Part shown: positions 53,917-63,880 of the stretch, one piece after another
Numbering within the stretch: position 1 is the stretch's first letter
How the letters are laid out: each line of letters starts with the position of its first letter
Assembly (NCBI GenBank): GCA_046566145.1
Contig: JBKHXF010000018.1
Span: 1 to 64,000, forward strand
DNA length: 64,000 nt
Source: JBKHXF01 sp046566145
Lineage (GTDB): Bacteria > Actinomycetota > Nitriliruptoria > Nitriliruptorales > Nitriliruptoraceae
Reading direction: 5' to 3'
Notes under the pieces: model-generated
The model's input: the letters and a program-made list of their open reading frames with translations, nothing else
What the model was told of the DNA's origin: nothing
Database searches by the model: none
Program-made: the position numbers and the translations under genes

Positions 53917-55094
53917 GCGAGCTCCTCCCCACGCAGGCGCGCGACGGCGACGCCGCCGGCGCCGACGGCGAACAGCAGCATCACGCCGGCCTCGCCGGCG
54001 ACGTCCGGCAGGCCCCCGCCGGCGGCGAGGTCGCCGAGGCCGGTGAGGAACCAGCGGTGGGGCGAGAGCCGGGACAGGGCGCCGAGCGCACCACCAGCCC
54101 CCTCGATCGGGAAGAACGCGCCGCCGAGCATGCCCAGCAGCACCGCGACGATGGACTGGGCGGACTGCGCCTGCTCGGCGGTGCGGGCGAACGTGGCGAG
54201 GAGCGCCATGACCCCGGTCGCAGCCGCCACCCCCGCCAGCACGAGCGCCACCACGCCCACGGGGTCGCCCCACCGGGCGCCGAGCAGCAGCGTCGAGGCG
54301 ACGACGAGCACCGACATGGACGTGATGCCGAGCACGGCGGACGTGACGCCCTTGGCGACGACCACCGAGGCCCGCGGGACCGGCGCGGCGAGCAGGCGCG
54401 GGAGCGTCCCCACACGGCGCTCCTCCAGCAGCCCGGTGATGCCGAACGACACGGTGAAGAAGAGGAAGAAGACCGCCATCCCCGCCGACAGGTAGGTCAC
54501 GGGGTCGAGACGGCCGTCGTCCACCTCGTCCGCATCGAGCGCCAGCGCCGGCGGCGTCGCGAGGACCCGGGCGGCGATCGCCTGCACGTCCAGCGCGGCC
54601 GGGTCGGCGCCGGCGCGCACCTCGGCGACCACGGCGGCCCGGACACGGTCGAGCTGGGCCGCGTAGCCGCCGGCGACACCCTCGGCGACCGAGCGGGCGA
54701 CCGGCGCGTCGGCGCTCGCGAGGACCTCCAGCGACGCCGCCACCCCCGTGTCGACGGCGGCCCCGAACCCGGCCGGTACGAGCACCACCGCGTCGACCCC
54801 GCCGTCGGTGATCGCCTCGCGTGCCGCGTCCTCGTCGGGCAGGACGGTGATGGCCCCGAGCCCGGCCTCCTCGACCGCGCGCTCGACCACCTCCACGACC
54901 TGCGCGCCGGCGGCAGAGCCGTCGGCGTCGACGACCCCGAGCGCCAGGTCGAGGTCGCCGTCGAGCCCGGCGAAGACCTGCGAGAAGACGAACGAGAGCC
55001 CCAGCGGGACGAGCAGGCCGTAGAGCAGCGCGGAGCGGTCCCGGACACGCTCGACGAGGTCCTTGCGGGCGATCAGCAGCACGGCGCGGAGCAC
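53913..55094 (-). CDS. ABC-2 type transporter permease
   Basis: A 393-residue ABC-2 permease of the ABC2_membrane_3 (YhgE/NatB-like) type: A-R-K-D-L-V-E-R-V-R-D-R-S before the first helix, a long external domain to about residue 210, then helices with F-F-L-F-F-T-V-S-F-G and E-E-R-R-V-G-T-L-P-R-L-L-A-A-P-V. GTG 55094, two bases after the ATPase stop, shows tight operon structure. Confidence 0.88.
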   Translation of the reverse strand: MLRAVLLIARKDLVERVRDRSALLYGLLVPLGLSFVFSQVFAGLDGDLDLALGVVDADGSAAGAQVVEVVERAVEEAGLGAITVLPDEDAAREAITDGGVDAVVLVPAGFGAAVDTGVAASLEVLASADAPVARSVAEGVAGGYAAQLDRVRAAVVAEVRAGADPAALDVQAIAARVLATPPALALDADEVDDGRLDPVTYLSAGMAVFFLFFTVSFGITGLLEERRVGTLPRLLAAPVPRASVVVAKGVTSAVLGITSMSVLVVASTLLLGARWGDPVGVVALVLAGVAAATGVMALLATFARTAEQAQSAQSIVAVLLGMLGGAFFPIEGAGGALGALSRLSPHRWFLTGLGDLAAGGGLPDVAGEAGVMLLFAVGAGGVAVARLRGEELA

Positions 55095-55096
55095 GG

Positions 55097-56050
55097 TCAG
55101 TCCCGCAGGGCGCGGCCGGTGAGGTGCAGGAAGACCGCCTCGAGGTCGGGCTCGTCGACACGGACGGCCCGCACCTGCGCGCCGGCGGCGGTCGCCTCGG
55201 CCAGCAGGGCGCCGAGCCGGCCGCCGGCGTCCGCGACCGTCACCACGAGGCCGGCGTCGGAGGTGGACACGTCGGCGACCCCGTCGAGCCGGCGCAGCGC
55301 GTCGGCGGCGGCGTCGGTCGCCCCGGTCGCGTCGACGGTCACGGTGTCGAGCTGCCCGAGCGTGGCGACGAGCTCGGGGCGCGTGCCCTCGGCCTGGAGC
55401 CTGCCCCGGTCGATGATCCCGACGCGGTCGCAGAGCCGCTCAGCCTCCTCCATGTAGTGGGTCGTGTACAGGACGGCCATGCCCTCCCCGGCGAGCGCCT
55501 CCACGGCGGCGAGGATGGCGTCGCGGGACTGCGGGTCGACCCCGACGGTCGGCTCGTCGAGCACGAGCAGCCGGGGTCGATGCAGGAGCCCGATGCCGAT
55601 GTTGCAGCGGCGCTTCATCCCCCCGGAGTACTCGTCGGTCCGGTCGTCGGCGCGGTCGGTGAGCCCGGTGACCTCGAGCACCTCGTCGACCCGCCCGCGC
55701 AGCTCCGCCCCGGTCAGGCCCTGCAGGCGCCCGAAGAAGGCGAGGTTCTCGCGCGCGGTGAGGTCCGGGTAGATGGCGAGGTCCTGCGGCACGAGCCCGA
55801 CGTGTCGACGCGCGTCCGTGTGGCGTGGCCCGATGGGCTCGCCCGCGACCGTGACCTCGCCCGCGTCGGGGTGGAGCAGCCCCGCGAGCATGGAGATCGT
55901 CGTGGTCTTCCCGGCGCCGTTCGGCCCGAGCAGACCGTAGGTCTCGCCGGCACGCACCTCGAAGCCCACGTCCTCGACGGCCACCAGGTCTCCGAAGCTC
56001 CGTCGCAGCCCCGTGCAGCGCAGGACCGTCTCGGTGCTGGTGTGGTGCAT
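55097..56050 (-). CDS. ABC transporter ATP-binding protein (ABC-2 exporter)
   Basis: A 317-residue ATPase: Walker A G-P-N-G-A-G-K-T-T-T, signature Y-S-G-G-M-K-R-R-C, Walker B L-L-V-L-D-E-P-T-V-G-V-D-P and H-loop T-T-H-Y-M-E-E-A, close to DrrA/NatA-like ATPases of drug or sodium exporters. The C-terminal domain (about residues 225-317) is typical for this group. I chose ATG 56050 over the GTG one codon earlier because GGGAGG lies five bases before it. First gene of the three-gene exporter operon. Confidence 0.92.
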   Translation of the reverse strand: MHHTSTETVLRCTGLRRSFGDLVAVEDVGFEVRAGETYGLLGPNGAGKTTTISMLAGLLHPDAGEVTVAGEPIGPRHTDARRHVGLVPQDLAIYPDLTARENLAFFGRLQGLTGAELRGRVDEVLEVTGLTDRADDRTDEYSGGMKRRCNIGIGLLHRPRLLVLDEPTVGVDPQSRDAILAAVEALAGEGMAVLYTTHYMEEAERLCDRVGIIDRGRLQAEGTRPELVATLGQLDTVTVDATGATDAAADALRRLDGVADVSTSDAGLVVTVADAGGRLGALLAEATAAGAQVRAVRVDEPDLEAVFLHLTGRALRD

Positions 56051-56144
56051 CACGGCCTCCCGCCCGCCGACCGACCGTGCGCTCGGCCCCCTCGCGCCGT
56101 CGGTGGGGGGAGCCTAGACACCGGCCCGGTGCCCGGCAGGGAGC

Positions 56145-58166
<2,022 letters not shown>

Positions 58167-58227
58167 GGGCGAGGACGGTACCGGCGGGGTGGGACACGCC
58201 CGCCGGCGGGACCGACCTGACGGGACA

Positions 58228-58267
58228 CGACCGCCGGCCGACCCGTGACGGGGCCGACCGGCGGTCG
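58228..58267 (-). terminator. Hairpin terminator after the 42-residue membrane protein gene
   Basis: The outer arms CGACCGCCGG (58228-58237) and CCGGCGGTCG (58258-58267) pair perfectly over 10 bp, with a further CCCG/CGGG inside. It starts 24 bases beyond the stop of the small gene on the minus strand and precedes uvrB. Confidence 0.6.
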
Positions 58268-58291
58268 GGAGGTCGTCTCAGCCGGGCCGGC

Positions 58292-58420
58292 TCACCAGCC
58301 GTCGTAGACGGCGAGGCCGTAGATGGCGGCCACGAAGGAGATGAAGACGATCACGAACATGGCCACCAGGATCCACGCCGTGGTGTCGTTCTCGCGGATG
58401 TCCTTGCGGTCGTCGCTCAC
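58292..58420 (-). CDS. 42-residue single-pass membrane protein
   Basis: A 42-codon frame with a good ribosome site (AGGAG about eight bases before GTG 58420). It begins with a charged stretch, V-S-D-D-R-K-D-I-R-E-N-D, followed by one hydrophobic helix (W-I-L-V-A-M-F-V-I-V-F-I-S-F-V-A-A-I) and a short tail ending in Y-D-G-W. The charge asymmetry, ribosome site and following hairpin argue that it is real. Function unknown; it lies between coaE and uvrB. Confidence 0.7.
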   Translation of the reverse strand: MSDDRKDIRENDTTAWILVAMFVIVFISFVAAIYGLAVYDGW

Positions 58421-58486
58421 GCGGGGGCTCCTGGCAGGTCGAGGGTCGTCGAGGGAGGCGGCGCACGGGGCTTCGGGCCGGGGAGC

Positions 58487-59125
58487 CTACCCGGACCGCC
58501 CCTCCCCCTCCGCCTCGGCGCCGCCGGCCAGCGCCGTCCAGAGCGCGGCGACCTGCTCGGTCAGGTCGGCCACGTCGCCCCCGTTGTCCACGACGTGGGT
58601 CGCCACGGCCCGGCGCTCCTCGTCGGTCGCCTGCGCCGCCATCCGCGCCCGGGCGTCCTCCTCGCGCATCCCGCGGTCCACGAGCCGACCGATGCGTACC
58701 TCCGCCGGCGCCTCGACGACCACCACGGTGTCGAAGGCCCCGGCGAGCCCGGTCTCGATGAGCAGCGGGTGGTCGAGGACCACCACCCGCTCGGTCGCCT
58801 CGGTCCGCTCCGCCTCCGCGTGCCGGGCGAACTCGGCCTGGATGCGGGCGCCGATCGCCGGGTGGGTGATCGCCTCGAGGTCGCGGCGGGCCACGTCGTC
58901 GGCGAACACCACGTCCGCCAGGGCCTGGCGGTCGAGCGACCCGTCCGCCGCGATGACCTCCGGCCCGAACCGCTCGGCGATCGCGGCGAGCGCGGGCTGC
59001 CCGGGCTCGACCACCTCGCGGGCCAGCGCGTCGGCGTCGACGACGTGTGCGCCCCGGTCCGCGAGCAACCGCGCAACGGTCGACTTGCCCGACCCGATCC
59101 CGCCGGTCAGCCCAACCGTCCGCAC
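58487..59125 (-). CDS. coaE: Dephospho-CoA kinase
   Basis: A 212-residue kinase with P-loop G-L-T-G-G-I-G-S-G-K-S-T at the N-terminus, D-A-D-A-L-A-R-E-V, I-T-H-P-A-I and the lid region with R-M-A-A-Q. It performs the last step of coenzyme A synthesis. I chose GTG 59125 because GAGGAGG lies six bases upstream; the frame extends a little further. Position near rpsA and uvrB is typical for actinobacteria. Confidence 0.95.
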   Translation of the reverse strand: MRTVGLTGGIGSGKSTVARLLADRGAHVVDADALAREVVEPGQPALAAIAERFGPEVIAADGSLDRQALADVVFADDVARRDLEAITHPAIGARIQAEFARHAEAERTEATERVVVLDHPLLIETGLAGAFDTVVVVEAPAEVRIGRLVDRGMREEDARARMAAQATDEERRAVATHVVDNGGDVADLTEQVAALWTALAGGAEAEGEGRSG

Positions 59126-59194
59126 GCCCCGCCTCCTCGATCCGGCCGTCGCCCGCCGCCGATGCAACGGGGCCCGGTCTCCCGGGATCGGAGC

Positions 59195-60058
59195 CTACGC
59201 GTCCACCTCGAGGGGCTCGGCCAGCGGTAGCACCCGCCCCGCCACCCGGATGCCGCCGACGGCGGGGACGTGGACGTCCAGGCGGCTCGGGCGTCCCAGG
59301 TCGACGCCCTGGTGCACGACGAGGTCGGCCGGCGGGCGGAGGTGGCCGGCGTCGCGGAGCCACCCGCCGAGGGCGGCGGCCGCCGCTCCCGTGGCGGGGT
59401 CCTCGGGGATGCCGACGCCCGGGGCGGGGTCGCGGGCGTGGAAGGTGGTCGCGTCCTCGCGCCACACGAGCTGCAGGGTCGTCCAGCCGGCCGCCCGCAT
59501 GAGCGCGGCGAGCGCATCCTCGTCGAACTCGAGCCGCGCGAGGCGCTCGCGGGTCCGTGCGGCGAGGACGAGGTGCCACGCACCCGCGTACGCGACCACG
59601 GGCGGCAGGGCCGGGTCGAGCTCGGCCGCGCGCCACCCGAGCAGCAGGAGCGCGGTGCCGAGCTCGTCCTCGGTCGGCTCGCGGTGCCGAGGCGGGACGG
59701 ACGTGAGGGTCGCGCGTCCGCCGCCGGCGGGGTCGAGCTCGGCGTCGACGACCACCTGGCCGGCGTCGGTCGCCAGCTCGAGGCGGCCGGGGCCGAGGGT
59801 CCTCGCCAACGCGGCCCCGAGCGCCACCGTCGCGTGGCCGCAGAAGTCCACCATCGAGGTCGGGGTGGCGTAGCGGACCCGGAAGGTCCGCTCCCCCGTC
59901 GGTGTCACGAACGCGGTCTCGGAGTACCCGACCTCGGCCGCCACGCGCACCATCGTCGCCTCGTCGGGCAGCGCGTCGAGCAGCGCGACGCCGGCGGGGT
60001 TGCCCCCGGTGGCGTCCCCGCCGTCGGGGGTGAACGCGGCGAGGCGCTGGACCTGCAC
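59195..60058 (-). CDS. PhzF family isomerase/epimerase-like protein
   Basis: A 287-residue protein with the PhzF signatures G-G-N-P-A-G-V-A, the putative catalytic Glu in V-G-Y-S-E-T-A-F-V, D-F-C-G-H-A-T-V-A-L-G-A and D-P-A-T-G-A-A-A. The family includes PhzF of phenazine synthesis and many isomerases of unknown substrate; there are no phenazine genes here. GTG 60058 has AGGAG seven bases upstream. Confidence 0.88.
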   Translation of the reverse strand: MQVQRLAAFTPDGGDATGGNPAGVALLDALPDEATMVRVAAEVGYSETAFVTPTGERTFRVRYATPTSMVDFCGHATVALGAALARTLGPGRLELATDAGQVVVDAELDPAGGGRATLTSVPPRHREPTEDELGTALLLLGWRAAELDPALPPVVAYAGAWHLVLAARTRERLARLEFDEDALAALMRAAGWTTLQLVWREDATTFHARDPAPGVGIPEDPATGAAAAALGGWLRDAGHLRPPADLVVHQGVDLGRPSRLDVHVPAVGGIRVAGRVLPLAEPLEVDA

Positions 60059-60146
60059 GGGACGCTCCTGCTCGGCTTCGGATCGACGCGGTCGTCGGCC
60101 GGCCGAGCGTACGCCGCGGACGGACACGACCACGCCCCGGACGCGC

Positions 60147-60175
60147 CGACGCCCCGGCACGTGGCCGGGGCGTCG
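60147..60175 (-). terminator. Hairpin terminator after rpsA
   Basis: A perfect 12-bp stem, CGACGCCCCGGC (60147-60158) with GCCGGGGCGTCG (60164-60175), and a five-base loop lies 28 bases beyond the rpsA stop on the minus strand. Between stop and stem is a short tandem of GGGTGCTGCT-like units. Confidence 0.8.
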
Positions 60176-60202
60176 GGTGCTGCTGGGTGCTGCTGGGTGC
60201 GG

Positions 60203-61699
60203 TCAGGCCTCGGTGTCGTCACCGGCCTCGTCGACCGGCTCGTCGGAGGCGGCCGCCTCGTCGGCGGTGTCGGCCTCCTCGGCGGTCTCGGGGGTCTCGG
60301 CCGCAGCGGCCGGCTCCTCGCCGCCGCCCTCGCCCTCGACGACCTGCTCGGGGAGCTCGGCCTCGGCCAGCGCCATCTCCTCCGGGCTCGCCGCGCGACC
60401 CAGGCCGGCCTGCGCGAACGCGGCCGCCATGGTCGACGACGGGGCGTCGTCGTCACCCGACGAGTAGGCGGTCTCGACCGCCGGCTCCTCGTAGGACGCC
60501 GCCGCCGAGGTGTCGGCCGACGGGGCCTGCGCCTGCTTCAGCGAGAGGCTGATGCGGCGACGGACCGTGTCGATGTCGATGACCTTGACCTCGATCTGGT
60601 CGCCGACGTTGACGACGGCCTCCGGCACCTCGACGTGGCGGTCCGCCAGCTCCGAGATGTGGATGAGGCCCTCGATGCCCTCGGCGACCTTGCAGAAGGC
60701 GCCGAACGGCACGAGCTTGGTGACCTCGCCGTCCACGAGCTCGCCGACGGCGTGCTCGCGGGCGAACTTCTGCCACGGGTCCTCCTGGGTGGCCTTCAGC
60801 GACAGCGAGACGCGCTCGCGGTCGAGGTCCACGTCGAGCACCTCGACCTCGACCTCGTCGCCGACCTCCACGACCTCGGACGGGTGGTCGATGTGCTGCC
60901 ACGACAGCTCGGAGACGTGCACGAGGCCGTCGACGCCGCCGAGGTCCACGAAGGCACCGAAGTTGACGATGCTGGAGACGACACCCTTGCGGATCTCGCC
61001 CTTCTGCAGCGACTGGAGGAACTCGGTCCGGAACTCGGACTGGGTCTCCTCGAGGAACTTCCGGCGCGACAGGACCACGTTGTTGCGGTTCTTGTCGAGC
61101 TCGATGATCTTGCACTCGATCTGCTCACCCACGTAGGGGTTGAGGTCGCGCACACGACGCATCTCGACGAGCGAGGCGGGCAGGAAGCCACGCAGCCCGA
61201 TGTCGAGGATGAGGCCACCCTTGACGACCTCGATGACCGTGCCGATGACGGTCGAGTCCTCGGTGTAGATGCGCTCGATGGTGCCCCAGGCGCGCTCGTA
61301 CTGGGCGCGCTTCTTCGAGAGGATGAGGCGACCCTCCTCGTCCTCCTTCGTCATCACCAGGGCTTCGATGACGTCGCCGCGCTGCACGACCTCGTTGGGG
61401 TCGACGTCCAGCTTGATGGACAGCTCGCGGACGGGGATCACGCCCTCGGACTTCCAGCCGATGTCGAGGAGGACCTCGTCGGGGTAGACCTCGACGACGA
61501 CACCCTCGACGATGTCGCGGTCGTTGAGGTCACGCATCGTGCCCTCGAGCGCGGCCTCGAACTCGTCGTCGGTGAGGTCGTTCTCGACGATGCTCTCGCC
61601 CGTGGAGGTCATCGTCGAGCCGGGGTCCTGCATGACCACGACGTTCTCGGCGCTCGGGGCCTCGGTGGTCGTGGTGTCGGTGGTCGGGGTGTCGGACAT
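60203..61699 (-). CDS. rpsA: 30S ribosomal protein S1
   Basis: A 498-residue protein with four S1 RNA-binding repeats (from about residue 60 to 405): G-V-V-V-E-V-Y-P-D-E-V, G-T-V-I-E-V-V-K-G-G-L-I-L-D, G-V-V-S-S-I-V-N-F-G-A-F-V-D-L and G-E-V-T-K-L-V-P-F-G-A-F-C-K-V. The N-terminus (Thr-rich) and the C-terminal 95 residues are low-complexity and acidic. S1 helps mRNA reach the ribosome. ATG 61699 has only a weak ribosome site, as is common for rpsA; ATG 61612 is a less likely alternative. Confidence 0.96.
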   Translation of the reverse strand: MSDTPTTDTTTTEAPSAENVVVMQDPGSTMTSTGESIVENDLTDDEFEAALEGTMRDLNDRDIVEGVVVEVYPDEVLLDIGWKSEGVIPVRELSIKLDVDPNEVVQRGDVIEALVMTKEDEEGRLILSKKRAQYERAWGTIERIYTEDSTVIGTVIEVVKGGLILDIGLRGFLPASLVEMRRVRDLNPYVGEQIECKIIELDKNRNNVVLSRRKFLEETQSEFRTEFLQSLQKGEIRKGVVSSIVNFGAFVDLGGVDGLVHVSELSWQHIDHPSEVVEVGDEVEVEVLDVDLDRERVSLSLKATQEDPWQKFAREHAVGELVDGEVTKLVPFGAFCKVAEGIEGLIHISELADRHVEVPEAVVNVGDQIEVKVIDIDTVRRRISLSLKQAQAPSADTSAAASYEEPAVETAYSSGDDDAPSSTMAAAFAQAGLGRAASPEEMALAEAELPEQVVEGEGGGEEPAAAAETPETAEEADTADEAAASDEPVDEAGDDTEA

Positions 61700-61884
61700 C
61701 GGGGTGGGTCTCGGTTCGTCGTCGGGGTGGTCAGGGAGCCGTCCGGTCTCGGTCCGCCGGCGCGGCTGATGCCCGTCCCGTGCGCACGCCACAGCGCCCG
61801 CGGGGACGGGGTCCGGACAGGGTCGCGCATCCGGCCGGTGTGGTCAACCCGTGGGGCGTGGCGGGCGTGCGGACACGGCCGCCC

Positions 61885-61913
61885 GCCCGGCCCGGCTCGG
61901 GGCCGGACCGGGC
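61885..61913 (-). terminator. Hairpin terminator after the SRPBCC gene
   Basis: GCCCGGCCCGGC (61885-61896) pairs with GCCGGACCGGGC (61902-61913) at 11 of 12 positions around a five-base loop. It lies 15 bases past the stop of the SRPBCC gene on the minus strand and upstream of rpsA. Confidence 0.65.
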
Positions 61914-61928
61914 ACGACGACCGGCGCC

Positions 61929-62372
61929 CTACGCCTCGAGCTCGATGAGCTCCCGGAGGTTCGCGAGCATCGTGGTCACGTCCCGCCGGTACATCCGGGT
62001 CACGACGGGGTCCGCGAGCTTGCCGAACACGTTGCCGAGGGTGCCGCTCTCGTTGGTGAACGTGGCGAGGGTCCCGCCGGCGTCCTCCCGCAGCTCCCAC
62101 GTGATGTGCACGTCGACCGGCCCACGCAGGCTCCGGAGCTCGATGCGCTCGGGCCGGTGGACCTCGGTCACCTCGTTCTCGTACGCCATGTGGCGCCCGG
62201 CCACCTTGACCTTGAACCGGACGCGGTCGCCCTTCTCCATCGGGCCGTCGTGGTCGGCCTCGAACTCGAACATGGTGGGGTCGTAGTGCGGGGTGTTCGC
62301 CGCCACGACCAGGTAGTCGAAGCAGCGCTCCGGGCTCGCCTCGATGTGGATGGACTCGCTGACGATCGGCAC
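61929..62372 (-). CDS. SRPBCC family protein (cyclase/dehydrase-like)
   Basis: A 147-residue protein. Start GTG 62372 with GAGGAG six bases upstream. The pattern I-E-A-S-P-E-R-C-F-D-Y-L and F-E-A-D-H-D-G-P-M, followed by strands R-V-R-F-K-V-K-V-A-G-R and T-L-A-T-F-T-N-E-S-G-T-L, and a C-terminal helix (L-A-N-L-R-E-L-I-E) is typical of cyclase/dehydrase-like helix-grip proteins. Ligand unknown. It is divergent from the glycosylase gene. Confidence 0.85.
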   Translation of the reverse strand: MPIVSESIHIEASPERCFDYLVVAANTPHYDPTMFEFEADHDGPMEKGDRVRFKVKVAGRHMAYENEVTEVHRPERIELRSLRGPVDVHITWELREDAGGTLATFTNESGTLGNVFGKLADPVVTRMYRRDVTTMLANLRELIELEA

Positions 62373-62537
62373 GGTGGCTCCTCTCGCGTCGCCGCCCCCC
62401 TCCGCCCGTCGACCATCCACCTGTCCACCGGCGACGTCGACGACCCCGCCCGCTCGGCGCGAGGAGCGGGCAGGCTGTGCGCACCCCGCCGGCGCGCGCC
62501 ACCGCGCGTGGCGGCGTCACCGCCGAGGGAGGTCACC

Positions 62538-63155
62538 GTGTCCGTTCCGCCGTCCCCGTCCGACGCGCTCGTCGAGGGTCCCGAGGGGCTGCTGCGGTGC
62601 TGGTGGTGCGGCGACGACCCGCTCTACGTCGGCTACCACGACGACGAGTGGGGCGTGCCGGTCCACGACGACGTCCGGCTGTTCGAGAAGCTGTGCCTCG
62701 AGGGCTTCCAGGCCGGGCTCTCGTGGATCACCGTGCTGCGCAAGCGCCCGGCCTTCCGGGCGGCGTTCGCCGGCTTCGACCCCGAGGTGGTCGCCGGGTT
62801 CGGGGACGCCGACGTGGACCGCCTCCTCGCCGACGCCGGCATCATCCGCCACCGCGGGAAGATCGAGGCGGCGATCGGCAACGCACGCGCGATGCTCGAC
62901 CTCGTCGAGGCGGAGGGGTCGCTCGACGCGTTCGTGTGGCGCTTCGCGCCCGACCCGACGCCGGCGCCGCCGCGGGCCCGCGACGACCTGCCGGCCCAGA
63001 CGCCGGAGAGCCGGGCTCTGTCGAAGGAGCTGAAGCGCCGCGGGTGGCGGTTCGTCGGGCCGACGACCTGCTACGCGTTCATGCAGTCGATGGGGCTCGT
63101 CGACGACCACGTGGTCGGGTGCCACGCGCGCCGGGCCCCGACCACGGCCGGCTGA
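62538..63155 (+). CDS. tag: DNA-3-methyladenine glycosylase I
   Basis: A 205-residue glycosylase. The N-terminus R-C-W-W-C-G and Y-H-D-D-E-W-G-V-P and the C-terminal D-D-H-V-V-G-C-H are the zinc and base-binding elements of the Tag family; the middle has the helix-hairpin-helix core (W-I-T-V-L-R-K-R, I-R-H-R-G-K-I). It excises 3-methyladenine and starts base excision repair. GTG 62538 with GGGAGGT just upstream. Confidence 0.95.
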   Translation: MSVPPSPSDALVEGPEGLLRCWWCGDDPLYVGYHDDEWGVPVHDDVRLFEKLCLEGFQAGLSWITVLRKRPAFRAAFAGFDPEVVAGFGDADVDRLLADAGIIRHRGKIEAAIGNARAMLDLVEAEGSLDAFVWRFAPDPTPAPPRARDDLPAQTPESRALSKELKRRGWRFVGPTTCYAFMQSMGLVDDHVVGCHARRAPTTAG

Positions 63156-63240
63156 CCGGGACGCGCCGCGACGGGGGTACCGTCGCCGGCGCGACGGGCA
63201 CGCCCGTCCCACCCCGCCGTCCACCGCACGAGGACACGTC

Positions 63241-63672
63241 GTGGCCATCATCCGCCGCCTGCGCGACGCCGCCGCCCGGGCCGTCACCGGAGGGACCCCG
63301 GAGGAGATGGAGCCCGGCTTCATCGTGCCCGACGACCTGCCGCGTGACTCGCTGTTCCAGCAGCCCCTCCTCGTGGACCAGCTCGGGGTCAAGGCCGTCG
63401 AGGAGCTCGAGGACGGGCAGGTCCGGGTCGTGTTCCGCGCCGTCGTCCGTGACGCGGTGGGCAAGCGGTGCCCCGACCTCGCCGTCACGGCCGAGGTCGC
63501 CGGCCCCGAGCGAACCGCCACCGGGCAGGGCACCACCGACCTGATGGGGGCCATCCTGTTCCGGATGGTCGGCCCGCGCGGCTCCTACCGGATCCGCATC
63601 GACGACGTCGCCGCCGGCGCGCTCGAGCTCGACCGGGACGGCTCCTCGCTGGAGCTCACCACCGAGGCCTGA
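63241..63672 (+). CDS. Hypothetical protein
   Basis: A 143-residue soluble protein from GTG 63241, with GAGGA seven bases upstream. It has a basic N-terminal helix (I-I-R-R-L-R-D-A-A-A-R-A-V) and then beta-rich segments (V-K-A-V-E-E-L-E-D-G-Q-V-R-V-V-F, A-V-T-A-E-V-A-G, Y-R-I-R-I-D-D-V-A). I do not recognise the family. It is 85 bp downstream of tag and may be cotranscribed. Confidence 0.55.
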   Translation: MAIIRRLRDAAARAVTGGTPEEMEPGFIVPDDLPRDSLFQQPLLVDQLGVKAVEELEDGQVRVVFRAVVRDAVGKRCPDLAVTAEVAGPERTATGQGTTDLMGAILFRMVGPRGSYRIRIDDVAAGALELDRDGSSLELTTEA

Positions 63673-63693
63673 GCGCGGTCGCCCCGGCCCGGC

Positions 63694-63879
63694 TCAGCCG
63701 AGGTTGGCGAGCATGGGCAGCTGCGGGGGCTGCCGCGTGGTGCGCTTGAGCTCGCTGAAGCTCGGGACGCGCGCTGCCGCCTCGAGCGCCCGGTAGAAGG
63801 CGACCGCCTCCGCCGGCGCGGGCACCTCGGAGATGACCGGACCGAAGAACGAGCTCGGCTGCGCCCCGCCGGGGTCGAC
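63694..63879 (-). pseudogene. C-terminal remnant of a mycothiol-dependent nitroreductase-like (DsbA-family) gene
   Basis: The minus-strand frame ending in TGA at 63694 encodes about 61 residues with S-S-F-F-G-P-V-I-S-E-V-P, then F-S-E-L-K-R-T and P-P-Q. These match the C-terminus of the Rv2466c-type mycothiol-dependent nitroreductase (F-F-G-P-V-L, F-F-E-L-K-R-T, P-P-Q). The frame continues open through the polA end, but no ATG, GTG or TTG start is visible in the window, and the catalytic C-P-W-C part is missing. It appears truncated exactly at the polA stop. Confidence 0.65.
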
Positions 63880-63880
63880 G

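Noticed and set aside
59195..60058. Phenazine biosynthesis
   Set aside because: Only a PhzF-fold protein is present; no other phenazine genes occur, and the family has many unrelated members.
60178..60202. Short tandem repeat of TGCTGGGTGC-like units after rpsA
   Set aside because: Only about two and a half units; most likely part of the spacer before the terminator, with no sign of function.
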